Source: Dryocosmus kuriphilus
Lineage: Eukaryota > Arthropoda > Insecta > Hymenoptera > Cynipidae
Assembly (NCBI GenBank): GCA_038277395.1
Contig: CM076193.1
Location: 173,206,711-173,270,710, forward strand
Length of the DNA: 64,000 nucleotides
Reading direction: 5' to 3'
Part shown: piece after piece, positions 19,766 through 30,422 of the stretch
How the letters are laid out: each line of letters begins with the position of its first letter
How positions within the stretch are numbered: the stretch's first letter is position 1
Notes under the pieces: generated by a model
The model's database searches: none
The model's input: only the letters and a program-made list of their open reading frames with translations
What the model was told of the DNA's origin: nothing
Program-made: the position numbers and the translations under genes

Positions 19766-21731
19766 GGGTTTCCGTTTCCGGCGCTAATGGTGATGGGACG
19801 GGTGTAGGAATTTGAGCGATCCTCTTGGCTTTGGAGATGAATAAGCGTTGTGTGGGGTAAAAAAAGGGGTTGTGAGTAGAGTAATGGCAGCTGGTATGTG
19901 GGAGGAATGAGTGGAAGGTTTCCGGAAGGTGGAAGAAGGGAAGAAGTGAAAGAAAGTGGTGCATGCTGAAGAGTGAGGTTAAGTTCGAAGCTGGTAGCTA
20001 GTTAGTTAGTTTGGTGGACAGAAAGGAGGATAGTGAAGTTGTACAAGACTGGGGAGACGGATGGTGAGGTAAGGTCTTGTTATTGATAAATACTACTACT
20101 GTCTTTTTGTGTGAAAATATTGCGAAAGAACAAATGGAGGGTGAGGGGATCGTGAGGAGCGGAAAGAGAGGTTGAGAAGTGGCGCGGGAGACCAGTGGGT
20201 AAGGTAGGAGAGTAGCAGGCCACAGGGTAACAGGCCGATTACGAGGAAACCAAGGCAACAGAACGCTAGAGGGCAATACGTACCCGAAGAAGGGAATTAG
20301 AGACTGAGACCCAGCCTGCAATGAGAGAAGCGGTGAGCCGAGCAGGCGGAGCTAGAGGGGGTGAAGCAGAGAGGTTAGAGTTTGGCAGGTCAATTGGTAA
20401 GGTGTTAGAGTCAAGTAAGGCCATGGATAAGGCATTAGATAAGACAAAGGACACAATGGAAGATATGTTCCGAGAGTTAGAGAAGGTAGTGAGTAGAGAG
20501 ATAGCGGAAGAGAAGGAACATGGGAGGGAAACAGAGGGGATATTCAAAAGAATAAAAGAGAAATGAGAGAAATGGGAAAATTGCTGGAAGAAGGAGAAAG
20601 AAAAAGTGTGGCAAAAGTTAGAGAGGATGGAGGAGGAACAGAGAAAAAAGCAGGAAGAGGGAAGAAAAGGTAATAAGGCAGGTAGAAGAGAGGGTACGTA
20701 ACTTAGAATGCAGAGCTGCACGTCAAGATACTCGTGCGGAAATAGGTAGAAGTGACGGGAAAGAGGGAGATGTGAACTTAAGAGAGGAGAATGAGAGAAT
20801 GAAAAGTAGAGTACGTGGGTTAGAAAGGAAAATGGAGGGGTTTGAAAGGGAAAAGAAAAGGAGAAATGTCGTTATAAAAGGATTGCAAGTAGAAAGCGAA
20901 GCGGGAAAGAAGGAGATAGAGAAACTTTTGAGGTACATAGGAGCAAATGTCAGGGTGCAGGAAGTAAAGGGGGTGGACAGCAAGACAGGAGGAAAAGCGA
21001 GGATGTACGTAGTCATGCTGGGAACTGAAGTAGAGAGGAGAGAGGTAATGAGGTAGAAGAAGGTGCTAAGGGGAAGAAAAGAAGGAATTGATGAAGATAT
21101 GACATGGAGGGAGAGAAGGAAAAGATGGCCAATTGGTGAGAGGGCTTGGGAGGAGAGGAGAAAAGGGAATAGAGTTGGGTTTGGGAGACAGGTTTTGGGT
21201 GAATGAGACGGTGTGGATATGGGACGAAGAGAGAGAGAAGAGTTGAAAGTAGGTGAGCGGTCTGAAGATCGAAGGGGAGTAGAGATGAGTAAGAACTGAG
21301 CAGAAGTTCCGTGGTTTGCGAACGAGATAAGAAGAAGAATGTAGGGAGAAGGGAAATAGAGTGCGAAAAGGAGATTAAAGCAGTTTTTTGGAATATGCTA
21401 GGGTTGTATGAAGAAATTGGAAATGCTGAGAGAAAGAGCAGGTCATACAGAGTAGTGAGGAGCCAAAATGATTCGTATAAATGCAAAAGAAAGGTCAGTA
21501 TATTCGCGGATTAATGTACCATCAATAGAATGGAAAGGGCGAGAGGAAACGGAAGCCCAAGGTCTTGAGCGGCAGTGCGTAGATTTAGATTAGAGATTAA
21601 GAAGCTATGTACATATAGGATAAGGTAGAAATAAGTATTTGTAAAATCTGCGCTGGATGTAAAGATGTGATGGTTATTTATGGTCTCTCAACCCCGTAAA
21701 AGGGAGAGAGTATTAATAAATAAAGAACAGT
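19766..21731 (+). mobile_element. Half-LINE (ORF1-only non-LTR derivative), copy 1
   Basis: Flanked by TTAGTATTTATATT at 19752-19765 and 21732-21745, a perfect 14-bp target duplication; the empty site is present near 30048 (TTTAGTATGTATATT). It has a 5' region starting TTCCGTTTCCGGCGC, a diverged ORF1 (about 20321-21230, several frames), the very first codons of an ORF2 (VFWNMLG near 21390), then a direct jump to a 3' UTR with a CTCTC...GAGAG hairpin and an AATAAATAAA tail. Endonuclease and reverse transcriptase are absent. Confidence 0.85.
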
Positions 21732-22050
21732 TTAGTATTTATATTTAAGATTCGTAGAACTTTGCTGAGTGCACGTATATATTGGACACGATTTGTCTTT
21801 GGGTTCCGCATTACGGAACTAGGCACAAGCAAATAGTACATATTCCCCCAGCTAATTACTCTTTCCGCTTTAACTCACCATCAGACAGGATGTGCTCTAT
21901 ACTAAATGATTTTTTAAAAAATTTTTATAGGAAAGGTTCAGACTTCGATGTTTATACTTCTAATATAAACTATTTTAAAAAGGAGGCTCGCAACTGGCAA
22001 TTCGTTCCAGTTGTGGGGTACTCAAATGAATAAAAAATAAATAAAAATAT

Positions 22051-22440
22051 GAAAATAATTGCACATTTAAATATTCTGTGTGTTCAAGTTTTTATAAAAT
22101 ACCATCTAAATTTATGTTAGTTTTTCCAAGTTTCATATGAACCATTAGATTAAAAATTATCTCAATTTTTAATTTAAACATCGGATTTCTCTAAATCGTA
22201 AAAGATTATATAAACTGTGTCATGTGACATCTGTTTAATACAAACTATGGAACCAATGTTTTCTCCTTGAAACTATCAAATGAAATCAAAATATCTCAGG
22301 CACATGACATATACATATTTAAGAAATCGAGTCGACGGTAATCGACGAGATAAAGACTTTAGTATATATATCATACAGCGCAATATTTTATTAATATGCT
22401 GATCAGATTGTTCGCTAATTGGCCAAAATCAGAGGCGCAC
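22051..22440 (+). pseudogene. Unit D upstream region and truncated exon 1
   Basis: The upstream block is homologous to 32416-32741 and 46600-46938 and includes TATATATA near 22365. Exon 1 would start at 22428, where ATG is replaced by ATC, and only about 13 nt remain before Gypsy-like DNA begins. No other part of unit D is seen. Confidence 0.6.
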
Positions 22441-23420
22441 TACGTGTAGGGTTCGAGAGTTGAAAAAGGAATAAGATTTGTATCAAATATACGAAAACTG
22501 TGAATTGAATAATGAGCCCTTAGATACGAGAAATACCACAAGAAATACGAGAAAAAATTGCAAGATAAAAATTGAAGAGGCAAGACAAACCCAAGTAGTA
22601 TTGGATAGATTATTCGGTAGACAAGAATATATTAGAGTAACTCTACCAGCACCAACGAGCAGGCAGAACATTTCATAAGGAATGCAAAAGCTAGACGAAT
22701 TCTGGAAAAAATAACAGTGAAACATTTAAGAGGTTTCTCAACCAAAGAAGATGAATCTACCGTATTTGCGATCCTCAAAAGTACGAAATTTAGAAGAAGG
22801 AAGAAAAGAAAAAGAAGATAAAATAGATACAATGGAATTGAACAAGACGATAACCGACGTGGAAAGAGAATTGGATGAAAGAGAAAGGAGGGAACCAGAT
22901 GAACAAGAAATCGGAAGCGATGAACATAGGTGGGAAAGAATGGAAGAACTAAATGCACTAGAAAATAAATTATGTCTGAGATTCGAAGAAGAAAAACGAA
23001 GAAGAGAAAAAAATGAGCATGAAAGAGACAAAAAAATGTAGAGGAAGTTATACATGAACCAAATAATATCAGCCAATCCTCAGGGAGAATTGTGACTGTT
23101 ACGCAGAACCTAGGAGACAAAAACACCCAAATGGAGACAAAAATAAGCTCGTTTGTATTGTAACAAAAAGCAAAATAATAAAAATAATAAATGAACAAGA
23201 AAACGAGAAGAAATAGGAATGACCACAAGGGGACCAAATATAAACTTTATCTTACTGGAGTTTAATGGTCAATGTAATCCCATCGGATACCTTAATCAGA
23301 TGGAGCCATACTGGACGGCAGTAAAGCCAAGATATCAAGATGTAGGATACCTTCTAGAAAGGTCGCTAACAGGATTAGCAGGAGATAGGGACAGATAAGG
23401 AAGATATAAAGTGGGAAGAA

Positions 23421-25480
23421 GTGAAAGAGAAGATGAGAGAAAGTGAAGATTTGAACCCAAATATAAAAAAATCACTCAAAGGTCTCTTACGAAAATACAA
23501 AAACGTATTCAGGAAACGACCAGGATTGCTTGCGTCATATGAACACGTGCTAAAGGTTAAAGAAGGACAACCTTTTATAGGAAGGAGTTATGCTATAACA
23601 ATGGCTTACAGAGGAAGGGACGATAAAGAAATAGAAAGAATGTTGGACATGGAAATCATTGAAAGATCATACAGCCCGTTCATTAACCCTATTGTATCAG
23701 TGATAAAAGATATGGCACAGTTATATTATGTCTCGATGCTCGTAAATTGAATGAGATACTTATCGAGGACTGGGAATGTCCCGAACCGGTCGAAGTATTG
23801 TTTCAGATATGTCGAGGAATGAATTTCATGTCAAACATGACATTACGAGCAGCTTCTGGCAGGTACCCTTGCATCTAGATTATCGGAAAGATACAGCGTT
23901 TCAATACAAGGGGAGGAGCTACAAATTCAAGGTAGTATGTACCCTTTGGTTTGAAAGCCAGTACAACGGCTCTAATAAGGGGACTTGATCAAACCCTACA
24001 AGGTCTAAGAAATAATATCATATCCTTCGCAGATGACACTTTAATCTCCTCAACCTCGCATGCTCAGCATTTAGAACACCTTGAAGAAAAATTAAAGAAC
24101 TTGCAAAACCACAATATAACCCTAAATCTTGCCAAATCACATTTCTTCAAGAAGGAAACAAAAGTCCTAGGATTCATCATAACAGCAGAAGGCATTAAAC
24201 CAGACCCAGAAAAAATAGAAAAGGTACAAAATTTTCCTGCACCTGAAAATATAAAGCAGTTAAGGGTATTTTTAGGCCTTGCGAATTTTTATTCGAAATT
24301 CAGCAAATAAACATACATCAGAAATTGTGCCTTTATTAACACTCATCAAGAAAGGGGTGTCATGGAAGGGAAATGAAAAGGTCCGAGAAAGTTTTGAAAG
24401 AGTAAAAAAACTATTCTGTAAACGACCACTGCTCGACCATCCAGATTCAAAAAAGAACTATTATATGGAAACAGGTGCCAGTGGATATGCCCTGGTGGCC
24501 GCATTAAATCAACTTAATGATAAAAAAAAACAAAGAAGTTATCACACTGGCCAGTAGAACGCTGAAAGTTCCTGAATTGACATATTTCACCACTGAAAAA
24601 GAATTATTAGTAATCGTATGTGCTCTACAAAGATTCAGAACATACGTGCTAGGGGCGAAAATCATTAATAGAACGGATCACATGGCCCTCATGTTTTTAA
24701 AAACTTGCAAATTCGGCGATTTTTGGTCCTTTAACGCCATCAAAATATGGAAATGAACACGTTTTGGTGATGGTTCATACCTTCACGAAATATGTAAAAT
24801 TGTACCCTCTAAAAGAGGCAACAAGTAAGGCAGCTATAAGAAAATTGAATGTTTTTATATAGGAGGTTGGAAAACCAGCAAAAGTATAGTCAGATAGAGG
24901 CACGCAGTTTACAAGTAAGAAGTGGAGGGACTCATTGGAAGAGTTTGAGATCCGAATTATTCTAACATCTATACGTCATCCCCAAGCCAATATAGTAGAA
25001 GGGGTAAATAGAGAAATATCACGTCTAATGAGTACGCTTTTAATAGACGACAAACATAATACCTGGTATTCTCAAATATAAAACATAGAAACTATCATGA
25101 TTGAGTCCTCACATCAAACTACAAAAATGACCCCTTACGAGACAACATGGGGTAGAAAGCCAAAAAGGTGTTGGAAAAATTCACTGCTTAAAATCTTTGA
25201 AGAACCAGCAATAGATCGAGTAGAATAAATAAGAGTTACTAGAGAAGCAATTGAAAATAATCGAAGAAGAAAATTACAAAGAATCAATCAAGGGAAGGAA
25301 TCCATCGACTTCAAACTGGGAGAATGGGCTTCAGCGATAGCCTGCAGTATCTCAAATGCACGGTCAGGGGCCATGGAAAAGTTTCTGCCATTATATGAAG
25401 AACCCTACTCTATCAAACAACATGTAGGTGAAAATGTTTCCTGCTACACAAAATGAAAGAAGGAAAAGTACGGGAACAGT
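23421..25480 (+). pseudogene. Gypsy pol: reverse transcriptase, RNase H, integrase
   Basis: The reverse transcriptase starts with the KYKNVFRKRPG region. It has the first catalytic Asp in HDITSSFWQVPL (about 23840) and the YADD box as SFADDTLI (about 24024), then the connection VFLGLANFYSKF. RNase H is at 24460-24735; its first catalytic Asp appears changed (METGASGYAL where TDAS is usual), and E/D motifs remain in TTEKELLVIV and NRTDHMAL. The integrase core has SDRGTQFTS near 24893 and HPQAN...EGVNREI. Stops and frameshifts throughout rule out activity. Confidence 0.8.
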
Positions 25481-25692
25481 AGCCTGTTGACAGTTTGCGA
25501 ATGTATAAGAAAAAGAAGGGGCAGCGTGGGAGGACAGAAAAGAGGGGATGGAGAAATCCAACCCAACACGGAAATAAGGTAAGCAGACAATTCTAATTAG
25601 CCCTGAACCTTCAGAGTGAACAGTCAGAGTGGACAGTCGAAAATGCCAGAAGTTGCTACCCAGTAAGAGAGCAGGAATATACCCACAGGACA

Positions 25693-26313
25693 GTGGAACT
25701 CCAATGCTATGGACCAGTGGGGAGATCGGATACTATCCTGGTGACAGAGAGAATCCATTCAACTACGATTGTCAGGAGAGAAAAGCCATATCACCATGGC
25801 TTTAGAAAGAAAAAGGCGCCGAAAGGAAAAGTCTCTATAGGTATCAACACGGAAAAAATCCGAATCGATATACGAAAACAATGTGAAGGCACAGAAGACT
25901 TGGAACAGGAGTTAAAGAAGATAAAGCTCGATACCATTCCAACGCATATCCAGGTAGAAGCGAAGCCTAAGGAGATAGAAAAAGAGGAACACACGAGAAA
26001 AAGAAAAATTTTGGAGAACAATGAAACTACCTGTAAAGACAACATGCAACTGTATCCAGCACCCAAGAAAGAATATCGCGAAATATTGAGATCTTTCAAC
26101 ATTAACTCCTTACGGCTCATAAATAGAGGCCAATCACGAGAAAAGAAGGACGGAAGAGAGAACACTAGAAAAGACGAACCACAGGAAGCAATAGCTAACC
26201 CAAGGAGGACTTTGAAAAGAAAAACGGGTAGGGGAGAGATGCTATACAATGACAAAGCACTTCCAGCTCTGCTCCACCAACAAGGAAACATCCAAACCCG
26301 AAAGGAAACTTGA
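25693..26313 (+). CDS. Lys/Glu-rich ORF at 3' end of Gypsy element, unknown
   Basis: This is an open frame of 206 codons downstream of integrase. It is rich in Lys, Glu and Arg, with no signal peptide, membrane segment or motif I recognise. It could be the integrase tail, a gag-like accessory or a non-coding 3' region. The Gypsy element at 53.3 kb has a shorter basic ORF at the matching place (57397-57636). Confidence 0.35.
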   Translation: MELQCYGPVGRSDTILVTERIHSTTIVRREKPYHHGFRKKKAPKGKVSIGINTEKIRIDIRKQCEGTEDLEQELKKIKLDTIPTHIQVEAKPKEIEKEEHTRKRKILENNETTCKDNMQLYPAPKKEYREILRSFNINSLRLINRGQSREKKDGRENTRKDEPQEAIANPRRTLKRKTGRGEMLYNDKALPALLHQQGNIQTRKET

Positions 26314-26320
26314 GTAGGAA

Positions 26321-26689
26321 AACTGTGGACGGGCAACAAATTGGGTCCAATAGGACACGACCAATTAACGAAGAAAGCCTATCGCGCCTGGTCGCCCAGT
26401 CACGAATGGCCGATCTCGTCCACGTGGACTCGAAGGGAAGTCGACCCTAGGAGGCTACCTGAAAATAATAACAGAGACACCTACAAATGGCAAGATTTTG
26501 AATAGGGTATAGAAACTGTTCTCTTTCAAATAAAACTGTCAGAATGAACACTTACTCTAAACATAATTCATCGAATAGGCCGATTTTAAATTAAAATGTC
26601 CCACAAATCACTTTTTTTTTGCGATATTAAAAATAGTTGAGCTTAAACTTTGCTCTAAATTTTAAAATAGAAATTAAAAGACTAAGAAC
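26321..26689. other. Junction region without recognised gene
   Basis: AT-rich DNA between the Gypsy 3' part and the truncated end of the long-TIR copy 3. I see no ORF, no inverted repeat and no LTR match to the rest of the window. Confidence 0.4.
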
Positions 26690-28340
26690 CCCCTTAATAA
26701 TATTTTCCAACATTCCATCCACTATTTTCTTGTACTCTACTCTTTAATTATTCCCAAGAAAATTTTGTACAACTTCTATAAAACTGACCCATGCTGCTCT
26801 TTCTTTGTCAGTCATTACAAGAACCTACTCATTATCTTTTAACAATTCACGTATTTGTGTTCCATCAAAGATACCTTCATTAATTTTTGCATCAATGAGT
26901 TTAGGGAATTTTTTCTTCAAATATTTAAAGCACTCTCCTTCTTTATTTAAGGTTTTTACATATTGCTTCATCAAGCCGAGTTTGATGTGGAGGGGTGGAA
27001 ACAATACCTTACTGCGATCAACCAGTGTTTCGCGTACAATATTAGCAGAACCAGCCTCGAAAGAGGTTCTGTTAGGCCATATCTTCGTTATATAGTGCCT
27101 CTTGCGATCTCTGCTGTCCCATAAACACAAAAAACAAGGATATTTCGTATTTCCAGATTGTTGTCCTAACAGTATAGTTAAGATCTTAAGATCTCCGCAA
27201 ATAAGCCAGTTATGCTCAGAATATTTTACTGTCTCTAGAATGAATTTCATCGTACTATATTCTTCTTTTAGTACGGTTGAATGGGAATTGAAGCAAAAAC
27301 ATTAGTGTTCTGAAGTAATACTGCCTTCAGACTTGTAGTGGAGGAGTCTATAAATAGTCACCATTCATTGTCCTTATAGATTCCTATCTGGAACTCATTC
27401 ATTAACCCTTCCACATTATTGCAATACTCTAATGAATGTTCCCTATCATCGTAAAGTATTTTCTAAAGTTTTCTTCCCGGTTTCGGTAATATGATATTCT
27501 TGTGTCTTTTGAGAGCCAGTTGTTGCCATTCATGTATGAAGCTAGATATTCCGCTTTATCTTTAGGTAAATCCAGATCCCTTACAAGATCCTTCAATTCT
27601 TTTTGATCTAAGATTTTTGGAGTCTTGTCTTGACCATTAGTAGCATAGTATTCATAACGTGTACTCATATTTCCATCATCTGAAGTATATTCATCTCCAT
27701 CTTTATATACATCTTCTTTAGCGTCACTAATATCGCATGCATCATTGTTTGACATACTTTCCATCGAATCTATTGATCTGTCGCTTTCATCGTTAATATC
27801 AATGTTTTCCTCTTCTGGTCTTACTAACGTTGAAACATCAAGATATTTGATGCTCTGAATATTTTTTTAAATAATTCCTGTTACTTTTGTCAAACATATA
27901 TAACAGTTTGCTGCGCATGATGGCTCTTCCCAATATGCAGGTTTTACAAACTTTAATTTTTCGGGTTTTTTTTTGGAATCATATCTGGTCATCATCATGT
28001 AACAAGCACTACATATCCTGTGTGGTATCCATTTCTTATCTTGGTTATAAATATCCAATTCAAAACAGTTTTTGTAAATATTTTTAATTTCATCAGATAT
28101 TTATCTTCGGTCAGCCGATAGGTGATACTTAGCACATACGTAACAATATGCATCAAAATTTTTGTTACAGTAGTGTTCAGATGAAGAACTTGCTACATTT
28201 GTTTTTAATGAAGACACTGAATTCTGTTTATTTGAAGTATTTGAAGTTGTGTTATGTTTGTTTTTTTTTAGGTCCCATAGTAGATGTAAGTACCCACGCG
28301 CTAGGGATCCTGGTCCGATCGCAGGTGAGTCCACCGCCCT
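26690..28340 (-). pseudogene. Transposase-like gene of long-TIR copy 3, broken and truncated
   Basis: Homology begins near 28340 (a VDSPAIGP segment; the start ATG is lost) and passes the cysteine motifs CYVCAKYH (about 28140) and CYICLTK (about 27890). It then gives NDACDISDAKED, DLVRDLDLPKDKAEY, LICGDLKILTILLG, CFLCLWDSRDR, KLGLMKQYVK and IFDGTQIRELL, and stops aligning at about 26690. Several frames are used, with stops. This copy is useful for locating the nonsense codons in copies 1 and 2, because it keeps Trp and Gly at those positions. Confidence 0.75.
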
Positions 28341-28854
28341 GAGGGTGATAACTCTCATACCTCCTCAGGTCTAAGTATGAGAGCTTTCTGACTTTGACGA
28401 GGACAATGTCAACTCGTCGTCAGACACACTGCGGCTTCATTCTCACAACCTAACGCCCCCCTGCAAGGCAGCGCGCCACGCTGGCTTCGATACCACATGG
28501 GACGGGAAAGCGAATCATTCTACACATCTCCTTTCGAAGCAGTTGTCATCGTCACAGTATCCCTCGCTGTAGCAGGACTTGAAGAATTCAAGTATGTCCA
28601 CGCAGATGTAGTGTTAGTTTAGAAACTGTAATTGGGCTCACCAATGTTGCTATATTACATCCTTCAGCGCGCAGAGATATGTTGTCAGTCAGAATATAAA
28701 AATGATATTCTATAAAACTGAGGATAAATTAAACGTCTGTCCTTCGTATCACGTTAAAACAGAAGTCTTGAAGCATAGAAAAGAAAAGCAATATATCCAA
28801 ATTTATTTTACATCTGTAGCATATGACGTATTCAATGTTATAGGCTTTCAAGTT
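28341..28854 (-). other. Leader of long-TIR copy 3
   Basis: From 28350 to about 28560 this matches 5150-5410 of copy 2 (complement), including the 9-bp hairpin. The remaining 300 bp up to the TIR show nothing I recognise. Confidence 0.5.
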
Positions 28855-29608
28855 TTTTCCTCGATTCGATCTTGAGATGACCTTGATACAGACCTGATGA
28901 AGACCAACAGACTTCGGATTCGCACCCAGGGACATCAAAAACATACAAAACGGCATGTTGGCCCACGTTCGTGAAATAATCGTCAGTTGACCGTGAAATG
29001 ACCTTGACCTGATGGAAAAAAACGGACCCCGGATTCGGACTCAGCGATCCCAAAAACGTATAAATGTAGTAATTGTGTCTGTTCACAGGCATTTTTCTTG
29101 ATTTAACCTTGAAATGACCTTGACCCTGATCTGGTGAAGACAAACAGACCTCAAATTCGGACTTAGGGACCCAAAAACATGAAAAAAAACGGCCTCTTGG
29201 CCCACATTCGTGGAATAGTATTGACTTGACCTTGAAACGACCTTGACCCCGACCTGATGGAGACAAACAGACACCGGATTCGGACTCAGCGACCCCAAAA
29301 ACGTATAGATGTAGCAATTGTGTCTGTTCACAGGTATTTTCCTCGATTTAGCCTTGAAATGACCTTGAGCTTGAACTGGTAGAGACAAACAGACCTCAAA
29401 TTCGGACTCAGGGACCCCAAAAACATACAAAAACGGCATCTTGGCCCACATTCGTGGAATAATATTGATTTGACCTTGATACGACCTTGACCCTGACCTG
29501 ATGGAGAAAAACTGACCCCGGATTCAGACTCAGCGACCCCGAAAACATATAGATATGTTGGTCTGGTCACGTGCACAGAAATTTTTTTTTTTTGTGGGGC
29601 TGTGTAAT
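28855..29608. repeat. Outer TIR of copy 3, about five repeat units
   Basis: The units share TGACCTTGA, then a CCTGATGGAGA-like stretch, GGATTCGGACTCAGCGACC and AAAAACGTAT. Successive pairs alternate between two variant units, so the higher-order period is about 240 bp. At least six exact TGACCTTGA sites lie near 28878, 28999, 29115, 29227, 29360 and 29471. Confidence 0.8.
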
Positions 29609-29611
29609 CAT

Positions 29612-30422
29612 CTAAAAAGCAAAGGTTACAATATATCGTAAAGTATCCCACATTAGAGACAGTATCAAGCAAAATGCCCAATTGCCATTCTCCATCGTTC
29701 TATCAATTATATTTCCTTTGAGTACCAATTCGTTGATATTATCATAAAACTGGTGGATTCGACATTATAATAAGGACTGATATATATTTAGCTCTAATCT
29801 TAGATTTGTGGATCAAAATAATGCAGTTGTCAAAATCTACTTGAAAACACTTGGATTCCTAACAAGGCTGTGTCAATTATTTAATAGTTAAAAACACTAT
29901 CATAATCCTGTTCCTCTATTTTGTTATAGGTCTAAAGTTGAGTGTGGAGCAATCTCATGGGAACCCAGTCAAGTAAATCACCTGAGTAAACTAAAGAATA
30001 AGCTAAATTCGACTTTCTTACGATTTAGGAGAGATTCTCATATATACGTTTAGTATGTATATTCAAGATTCTTCGAAACTTTATTCAATGCAAGCCTATA
30101 TTGGACAAGATTTGTTTCTGGGTTCCCCCTTATGGAACTAGTAATCAGCAATAGTATTTATTCCTCCAACAACTTTTTCCGCTTTACCTTACCATTATAC
30201 AGGATGTGCTTTATACTCAACGATTTTCTTAGATTTAAGAAAGGCTCAGAATTCGATATCTATACCGCTATCTAATGTTTTCGTTTAAGGCGTAACGTAT
30301 TGCGCAGTTTATTGATAAAACAAATATATGTATGTATATTCTGTGTAATTAAAGCCCTGTACCTCGTAATTTGCTCCGGCTTTGAGGTATTCAACTGAAT
30401 AAAAAAATAAGTAAAAATATGA
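29612..30422 (+). mobile_element. Jockey-like non-LTR remnant, 3' part
   Basis: Homologous to 19155-19510 and 21746-22050, without the later insertions. It contains the unoccupied site for the half-LINE at 19766 and ends with an A-rich tail (AATAAAAAAATAAG), into which the half-LINE at 30423 has inserted. Reading frames are fully decayed. Confidence 0.7.

Larger units (their letters stand above)
19000..22050 (+). mobile_element. Jockey-like non-LTR remnant, split by later insertions
   Basis: The part at 19060-19480 codes reverse transcriptase pieces: VPQGSNLGPI, a VDDAK form of the YADD box, and PDKSKTIALHRS. The 3' part (21746-22050) ends ...GGGGTACTCAAATGAATAAA with an A-rich tail. It is split by a MITE-like piece (19524-19690) and the half-LINE at 19766-21731. 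A related remnant lies at 29612-30422, and just the 3' end at 46481-46600. Confidence 0.7.
22441..26320 (+). mobile_element. Gypsy-type LTR element, degenerate, LTRs not found
   Basis: In order: charged, coiled-coil-like gag-region ORFs (22478-23041) and a gag piece near 23220-23390; then, with protease missing, reverse transcriptase and RNase H (23421-24756), integrase core (24760-25480), and a Lys/Glu-rich ORF (25693-26313) after integrase. I could not find paired LTRs. It inserted into or replaced exon 1 of unit D. It is related to, but distinct from, the element at 53291-58375. Confidence 0.75.
26690..29608 (-). mobile_element. Long-TIR DNA transposon, copy 3, truncated at its 3' end
   Basis: The outer (5') end is at 29608: GTGGGGCTGTGTAAT at 29594-29608 after a T-run. 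Inward lie the repeat-built TIR (28855-29608), the leader with conserved hairpin (28352-28383), and the gene on the minus strand. Homology to copy 2 stops near 26690, within the last third of the gene, so the second TIR is missing. Confidence 0.8.

Noticed and set aside
22738..23237. Minus-strand ORFs that look like membrane proteins
   Set aside because: Antisense of the Lys/Glu-rich gag region of the Gypsy element; hydrophobicity is a strand artefact.
28838..29681. Overlapping minus-strand ORFs with a repeated PSGQGQGHFKVKS-like pattern
   Set aside because: They are read through the tandem units of the long-TIR terminus; the apparent protein repeat is only the DNA repeat, and copy 2 does not keep the frame.
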